Below the pieces are notes generated by a model. The model worked only from the letters and a program-made list of their open reading frames with translations, ran no database searches and had not been told where the DNA came from. The position numbers were made by a program, and so were the translations under genes. A stretch of 64,000 bases of DNA from Mortierella alpina (taxonomy: Eukaryota; Mortierellomycota; Mortierellomycetes; Mortierellales; Mortierellaceae). Location: contig JANATF010000022.1 in NCBI GenBank assembly GCA_029449245.1, positions 77,001 through 141,000 of the forward strand, written 5' to 3'. Shown here piece after piece: positions 59,086 to 64,000 of the stretch. Each line of letters starts with the position of its first letter. Positions within the stretch are counted from its first letter, which is position 1.

Positions 59086-60137
59086 TTATTCAACGAAATC
59101 TAGGCCGTTGCAGTTCTGAAATAGGTCTCTGACCTCTTGCTCATATTGCTCATAACCTTTAGTCCAGCTGGCCTGTACCCAAACATCTCCTATATCGCAT
59201 AGCATTTGGTCCAAATTTCTCCTACTTGCGACGTATGCCCCGTAGAGTGAAAAAGCTAGCCAGAACACCTTGTCAAACAGTTTGATATGAGGAAGTGTCT
59301 CCCATGGCCCTTGAATGTAGGCACTGTTTAAGATCTTGTATTGGTCGGACCATAAGTGATGTATGTTATCAAGTTCTCCTACAGCTGGTATCGGTACTAG
59401 ATGGTATGCCTAGTTAGTTTTGAGCTTACAATATTTTGTGTAGTCAGTACGCTATGGCTGTGTGGTCTGTACCTATTTCATGGGTCCACAAAAGAACAGA
59501 GCATAATGTTTGTGCCCTGTACCAATTGACTTCAAAACGCGACACCAAGTTGACCGATTCACAGTGGTGTCTAAGTGCACATTGATGGTACCCTAAATCT
59601 TGAATAAGATTCAAAATTTGCTTTTGGTTCAAACCTGAGATTCGCTGTAAAATGTGCACTCCTTTCGACCGCTGAAAAGGCGAAACTGGACGGTATCGAT
59701 CATCTATTTCTTTGTCCATTAGCAAATGCATGGTAGCTGAGTAGGTCGAAACAATCAGCGTGAACTATTGTTAGATGGAATATTACCGAAGCCATGCCAC
59801 CAAGCCGTCGCTTTCTCGTAGTCATTTTTAGAGATAGCTTTGTGAAAGATATCCCCATTAGACAACCAAGTGTTGGGTCTAAGCCAACAATCGATCGCTT
59901 TGACTTCGGGTCTCCAGTCAGTTGTCGGTTCTGGAGGATCATGTACATGAGGTTTGACTGAAGTTGTACTTTGCTTGGGAAAATGTGGATTGTATATATG
60001 TTGCTTAAATGTGCAGAACTGTGTCTTGTTACGCTTGTTTTCGTTTTGTTTTGGTTCTACATGTCAAGGCGGTTAGTTTTCATCGTAGAGTAGACAGAGA
60101 GAGAATATAGAGCTGGAGTACCTTTTCTAAGCGACAT
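59086..60137 (-). CDS. Four-exon gene of an unknown two-member family (member B)
   Basis: Exons: 60,122-60,137 (MSLRK start); 59,787-60,056; 59,473-59,703; 59,086-59,396. Introns of 65, 83 and 76 bases, GT...AG, phase 1; 275 residues. See member A (53,430-54,503) for shared blocks. The junctions DYEKATAWWHGF|DDRYRPVSPF and LLWTHEI|VPIPAVGEL align with the corresponding junctions in A. No recognised domain. Same strand as A, 5.6 kb apart, so probably a local duplication, now well diverged. Confidence 0.65.
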
Positions 60138-60430
60138 GCTACTTCTTTACAGGTAAGATGAGCAGCTACTTATTATATTTATAGTGTGATTAGTTAATAT
60201 TGGCATAAACTGGGATGAAAAGATCATCGTCATTTCAAAGCCCCCTACATGGCCATGTGCGGTCCATTGTGGTGTGTGAATTGATGTCATTGTGACTGTA
60301 ATACTTTTGGTCCCAGGTAAGCATAGCACGAGATCATCTCCAACGCCTGACGATAAAAACTCATAATGTGAGTGCTTTGAAATTGTACGCCTTTATTCTT
60401 ATAGCTAAGCTCTAAGGGTTTTAACAGTAA

Positions 60431-61069
60431 ATGTCCCACGCACACCAAGGTTCACGCACTGCTTGGAAAGCCCAGGAAAGAGCTAATATTCGGAAAAATA
60501 TGTTTGAGCATGCTCGACTAATGGCTCAGGACGACTCTGGAGTACCGTGGAATTATCACGCTTCTCATCCTCCTAGATTAGGAGAGTTAACTCTTGAAGA
60601 TGTTGGAGAGTGGTTATCAGAACCAGTGGAAGGGTTGTGGTTAACGCCTACCCGCGGTATAAACATAAAGAGGGCAATAGTGACGCTGACAAGTCCTGCG
60701 TCTTATGAGCTCCTCAGCTCTGAAAATTGTGTATCTCGGGACCTCTTCAGTGCTATGATGTTTCGCTCCTCAATCACGGGTGGTGGAATGCTCGAAGGAT
60801 TGGACGTAGTTGTGACTTTAAAATTTGCGAAACCTCTGAGGTTTCCGACACAGGGCGTCGACATGAAGTCTGGTAGAGTGTGCTACGTTGATGGATTTTT
60901 GGAACCTGTACTGGCTGAAAATTTTTCAACACCTGCATATTACAACCTCAAGGCCTCGCGTATTTGGAGAGTGGCTGGAAGAGTGATTTCATTACAAGCA
61001 AGGAGAGGAATGAGTGATGAAAAATTCAAATCTTGGGAGCCGAAGGAAGAAGACTTTGATTGCTCTTGA
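60431..61069 (+). CDS. Orphan paralogue pair, first member
   Basis: 212 residues, ATG start, single frame. The core (about 60-190) aligns with the 61,672 protein: GLDVVVTLKFAKPL versus GLDVVVTRRFKNPI; MKSGRVCYVDGFLEPV versus MISGMECFVSGTLRAA; FSTPAYYNLKASRIWR versus YSGPAFYHLEAQSVWK. Alternating hydrophobic pattern suggests a beta-rich domain. The first 60 residues are basic then acidic and have no counterpart. No signal or transmembrane segment. Function unknown. Confidence 0.6.
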   Translation: MSHAHQGSRTAWKAQERANIRKNMFEHARLMAQDDSGVPWNYHASHPPRLGELTLEDVGEWLSEPVEGLWLTPTRGINIKRAIVTLTSPASYELLSSENCVSRDLFSAMMFRSSITGGGMLEGLDVVVTLKFAKPLRFPTQGVDMKSGRVCYVDGFLEPVLAENFSTPAYYNLKASRIWRVAGRVISLQARRGMSDEKFKSWEPKEEDFDCS

Positions 61070-61671
61070 GCACGATCGACTTTGAGGCCACTGTACTATA
61101 TTTTCTTCTAGCTGAGTTCTAGTTTTTTCTTTACGTAAAATCCCGAGCTCTCGTGCATTCTAATGAACATCCGATCGGAGGAAGAGTACGGGATCGGAGG
61201 AAGAGTACGGTTAGCTTGCTCCTGGTAGACTAATAGTCCTAAGGAGATCGATGAACTTTTGATCGACTGTGTTTGTTGAAAGATACGTACTGTACCGTTT
61301 ATACTATCATTGGAAACTGCAGAATGGGAAATGTGCTTCACAGTACAGTATGTGTACACAAAAGAATGTGATGAAATGTGATGTCATCTTATTTTTTGAA
61401 CCACAATGTAGCTTAGATGACGATGAATGACAGTATTTGATTACTACATCATAAATAAGTCTATAAATTGGTCGATCTTGGTAGGATATGTAAGGCCAGC
61501 TATCAGACATGACCTTGGCATGGGATAGATTTATCATTCGATCACTGAGTTTTCGTCTAAAGTACATTTCCAAAGGTTGAATTGCAGGCTTGTAGCGAAA
61601 ATGAAGAGGTACTGTATGTTACAAGTATTATCATTGCGAAGAGGAGGATATGAGTAAAATTTCACTGAAAT
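61070..61671. other. Intergenic, no gene seen
   Basis: Contains a direct repeat GGATCGGAGGAAGAGTACGG (two copies at about 61,172-61,211). Otherwise nothing supported. Confidence 0.45.
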
Positions 61672-62199
61672 ATGGATGATGATAGGTTCGTTCCTAAAAA
61701 CGAAGACAAGGAATTAATGCAAAGAGAACGCACTGAAGAGGATCTTTCTGAGGTAGTATTGATGATGTGGAGGGAGCCTCATCAAGAAATGGAGCTTGAA
61801 GGCGTGCGTGTCTATCTATTAAGCAGTGCTGTTTACACCTTCATAAACCCAAGAGGAAGTCAAAACCCATTTATGGATGCATGTCGTGCAGTTTTGTTCA
61901 GAGCCAAAGCCTTAAATACTTCGATATCGGGCCTTGATGTGGTAGTTACAAGGAGGTTCAAAAATCCAATTATCAATCCTGCACACAGTGTCAAAATGAT
62001 CTCCGGCATGGAATGCTTCGTCTCAGGAACTTTACGAGCTGCAGGCATTGTGAACTACTCAGGGCCTGCGTTTTACCACTTGGAGGCTCAAAGTGTGTGG
62101 AAAAGTGAGCGAAGCGTTATTACTTCCATGAAGTCAAAGGCTATTGATATACTCAAGTTTCAGTCTCTTGCAAGAGATTCACATGAATTTAAATTTTAA
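61672..62199 (+). CDS. Orphan paralogue pair, second member
   Basis: 175 residues, ATG start. Homologous to the 60,431 protein over about 120 residues (see there), plus VYLLSSAVYTFINPRGSQNPF before the core. The pair shares order and orientation, indicating tandem duplication. The stop is only 25 bases from the convergent F-box gene's stop. Function unknown. Confidence 0.6.
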   Translation: MDDDRFVPKNEDKELMQRERTEEDLSEVVLMMWREPHQEMELEGVRVYLLSSAVYTFINPRGSQNPFMDACRAVLFRAKALNTSISGLDVVVTRRFKNPIINPAHSVKMISGMECFVSGTLRAAGIVNYSGPAFYHLEAQSVWKSERSVITSMKSKAIDILKFQSLARDSHEFKF

Positions 62200-62223
62200 A
62201 GAGAAATATTTGAAATAAGACTG

Positions 62224-63810
62224 TCAGAGACGATCTCTGAAAATTACACCATCGCGTTTGAGTTCTTTGAGCCAAACTCTGATATCTGCGTAAGATGTTT
62301 GATGCAAGTTAAGAAGAATAAGGTGCTTTAAACTTGGGAATAAAGACAGCAGAAATTGTAGTTCGTCTTTTGTCCACCTCGGATGGCTGGATGCCAGGAG
62401 CGTTAAAGACTCCAACATGGGGAGCGTGGGACTAAGAACAAGCGTGGTTTGTAGTTCTTCACAAGGCTGTGAAGAAAACCCAGCGAGATTCATGACACCA
62501 GATCTTGGACTAACATCAAAGTCTTTAGTGTATATCGTTAGTACCTTGAGCATCGTGAGCTGGGCTAATTGTCGGTAAATGGCTTGAGATATCAAATGCT
62601 GCTCATTTTCACAATAAATTGTAGTGGGGTAAGGCGCAAACCATAGATCGAGCTTTTCTAGGGCAGTGCAAGCCCAAGGGCTTGAGAACAGCATGGGTGC
62701 ATTTATTGTGCACCCTTGTACTGAAAATGTCTTGAGAAGGCGCCTGCTGCTCAAGATAGCCGACAACTTGGTGGAAAACGTAGTCCGGTGTAAAGTACTG
62801 GTCCATAAGTTAGTGTCCAGTATAATTAAATGTTGCAGATTGGGTAACGGGAGTCGATCCATTGCAAAAGTATCCTCCTTAATATCTGAGAGAATTTTGT
62901 CTCTTTCATGAAGCTTGGAGGTTGCAGGTAGAGGACAAAGAAATTCGACTTGATCAATGCTCTCTACAACGTAGGCTAAATGATTTAGAGAATGTAACTG
63001 TGTCACTGTCGAAGCTATGTCACTTAGTACTCCTTGATCTGAAGTATGTCGAAGTTCCAGCTTCTCAAGTTTTGAACAGCAAGCTACTGGTCTCAGTGAC
63101 ATGTGAGGTACATGTAAAAAGGGACGATAGATTGCTAGTTCTTTTAGTGCAGGGCAGAAGTTAATGATCGGAATGGCGTCAGTTCGAATGAACAATCGCT
63201 TAATTGTCCATACGCCATTCGCTATCGAATTGACTATGGAAGAGTTTGACCGTAAATGGTACCAGTCCCCTGACAAGTGCAATTCTTCAAGTCGTGAGAA
63301 GAGGCTAAACAGTTGCTCAAGATCCACAGTGGAGTGGCTGGCGTGCTTAAAGATGCACAGTTGGAGGTTTCTGAGAAATTTAAGTTGTGAGAGCGAGTAA
63401 AAGAACGAAGCATCTGGACCTGGCGGTAAGATAACCAAGGACAAGTTTCTTAGTTGTTCCGCCTTTCGCAGTAAAAGTGAGAAGGTAGGAATAAGGACCT
63501 GCCGCCTTGAAGTAAACTGCAGCAAGGAGGGGCTAACCTCACGAAATTTGAGGGAATGCAGAGTTGAGTCCCACCATTCGAGATATTTGACCATATAGAT
63601 TGGGTACTGTAATAGTTGATAATCGCTATGAAAGAACAGGCCGCGCAAAGGAAAAGTTGTATGGGTCCATTGGGACTTGCTGATACTTGTCCAGGATAGT
63701 AGTCGGAGTAGATGGTGCCATTGTCTGCAAACTTGTAAGGAGGCGAGTAGCGTTGGACCATCGAGATAGCAGCCGATCTCAATTACAATTTCAGGTGGAA
63801 GTTCTGGCAT
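62224..63810 (-). CDS. F-box/LRR-like protein
   Basis: 528 residues from the ATG at 63,810 (MPELPPEIVIEIGCYLDGPT); the longer frame begins at GTG. F-box: LPPEIVIEIGCYLDGPTLL, LQVCRQWHHLL, then WTSISKSQW. The remainder has irregular leucine-rich repeats (LRNLSLVILPPG, LKFLRNLQLCIF, LEELHLSGDWY, LEKLELRHT, LKVLTIYT, LPMLESLTLLASS) typical of fungal F-box/LRR substrate receptors of SCF ligases. Full-length for this type, no stop or frame breaks. Target unknown. Confidence 0.8.
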   Translation of the reverse strand: MPELPPEIVIEIGCYLDGPTLLASLQVCRQWHHLLRLLSWTSISKSQWTHTTFPLRGLFFHSDYQLLQYPIYMVKYLEWWDSTLHSLKFREVSPSLLQFTSRRQVLIPTFSLLLRKAEQLRNLSLVILPPGPDASFFYSLSQLKFLRNLQLCIFKHASHSTVDLEQLFSLFSRLEELHLSGDWYHLRSNSSIVNSIANGVWTIKRLFIRTDAIPIINFCPALKELAIYRPFLHVPHMSLRPVACCSKLEKLELRHTSDQGVLSDIASTVTQLHSLNHLAYVVESIDQVEFLCPLPATSKLHERDKILSDIKEDTFAMDRLPLPNLQHLIILDTNLWTSTLHRTTFSTKLSAILSSRRLLKTFSVQGCTINAPMLFSSPWACTALEKLDLWFAPYPTTIYCENEQHLISQAIYRQLAQLTMLKVLTIYTKDFDVSPRSGVMNLAGFSSQPCEELQTTLVLSPTLPMLESLTLLASSHPRWTKDELQFLLSLFPSLKHLILLNLHQTSYADIRVWLKELKRDGVIFRDRL

Positions 63811-64000
63811 GATTGACAAATGACACACTTTATTTGGGAGAAAGACCTGTTTATATAATAAATTGAGAATAGTTGGACTTGATGAGCCGCATTGCCGTCA
63901 AGCATTACGCTCACCTGACTGATTCTCAGGACACAACTGTGTTTCAAAAAGTGAGGCTCTCTGCAAATAGGGTAGGGATTTCAAGGTTTCGAGGCTCGCA
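63811..64000. promoter_or_regulatory. Upstream of the F-box gene
   Basis: Minus-strand TATATAAACAGG at about 63,849-63,859 is a TATA box 40-50 bases before the ATG. No other gene to the window edge. Confidence 0.5.

Overview
The window looks like a gene-sparse, repeat-rich piece of nuclear DNA from an early-diverging fungus, most likely of the Mortierella type (inference). The support is: F-box and LRR proteins built from 28-residue repeats, several Crinkler-like (CRN) genes, a JmjC gene, TATA boxes 50-85 bases before many ATGs, and GT-AG introns of 58-93 bases. I rebuilt nine multi-exon genes by hand by joining frames at GT-AG sites. The agreement of intron sizes and phases is the main support for these models.

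Left part (1-21.8 kb): two genes with a short CxCG...H zinc-finger-like motif, an intact BTB gene with a truncated copy, an Exd1/RNase D-like exonuclease, an orphan 551-residue protein, an SMP-domain stress peptide, an F-box fragment, several small secreted or orphan proteins (one with 12 cysteines), a subtilisin-like protease, a C2H2 zinc-finger protein and a broken nuclease-like fragment. The DNA between them carries copied pieces of other genes and two recurring short motifs.

Middle part (22-35.8 kb): four minisatellite arrays of one family, each directly before a CRN-like gene (or, at 33.9 kb, a CRN paralogue without its N-terminal domain) on the same strand. Also here are a nuclear coiled-coil protein (paralogue at 48 kb) and a five-exon gene with a C-terminal Myb/telobox-like domain. 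A BTB/LRR chimera closes the region.

36-45.6 kb: two F-box-like/LRR genes, a second CxCG coiled-coil gene, a 38-base minisatellite, and a nine-exon gene for a JmjC protein with two Cys-rich zinc modules. 46-64 kb: a three-exon orphan, two more CRN genes and a CRN relic, two F-box genes, small coiled-coil genes, a pair of unknown paralogues with conserved intron positions (53.4 and 59.1 kb), another pair of unknown paralogues (60.4 and 61.7 kb), and two related minisatellite arrays lying in opposite orientation (49 and 58 kb).

A composite element, TGACGTCA-like site plus TTATTTCC/GGAAATAA inverted repeat, occurs five times, with a sixth weaker copy. No tRNA, rRNA or complete transposon was seen.
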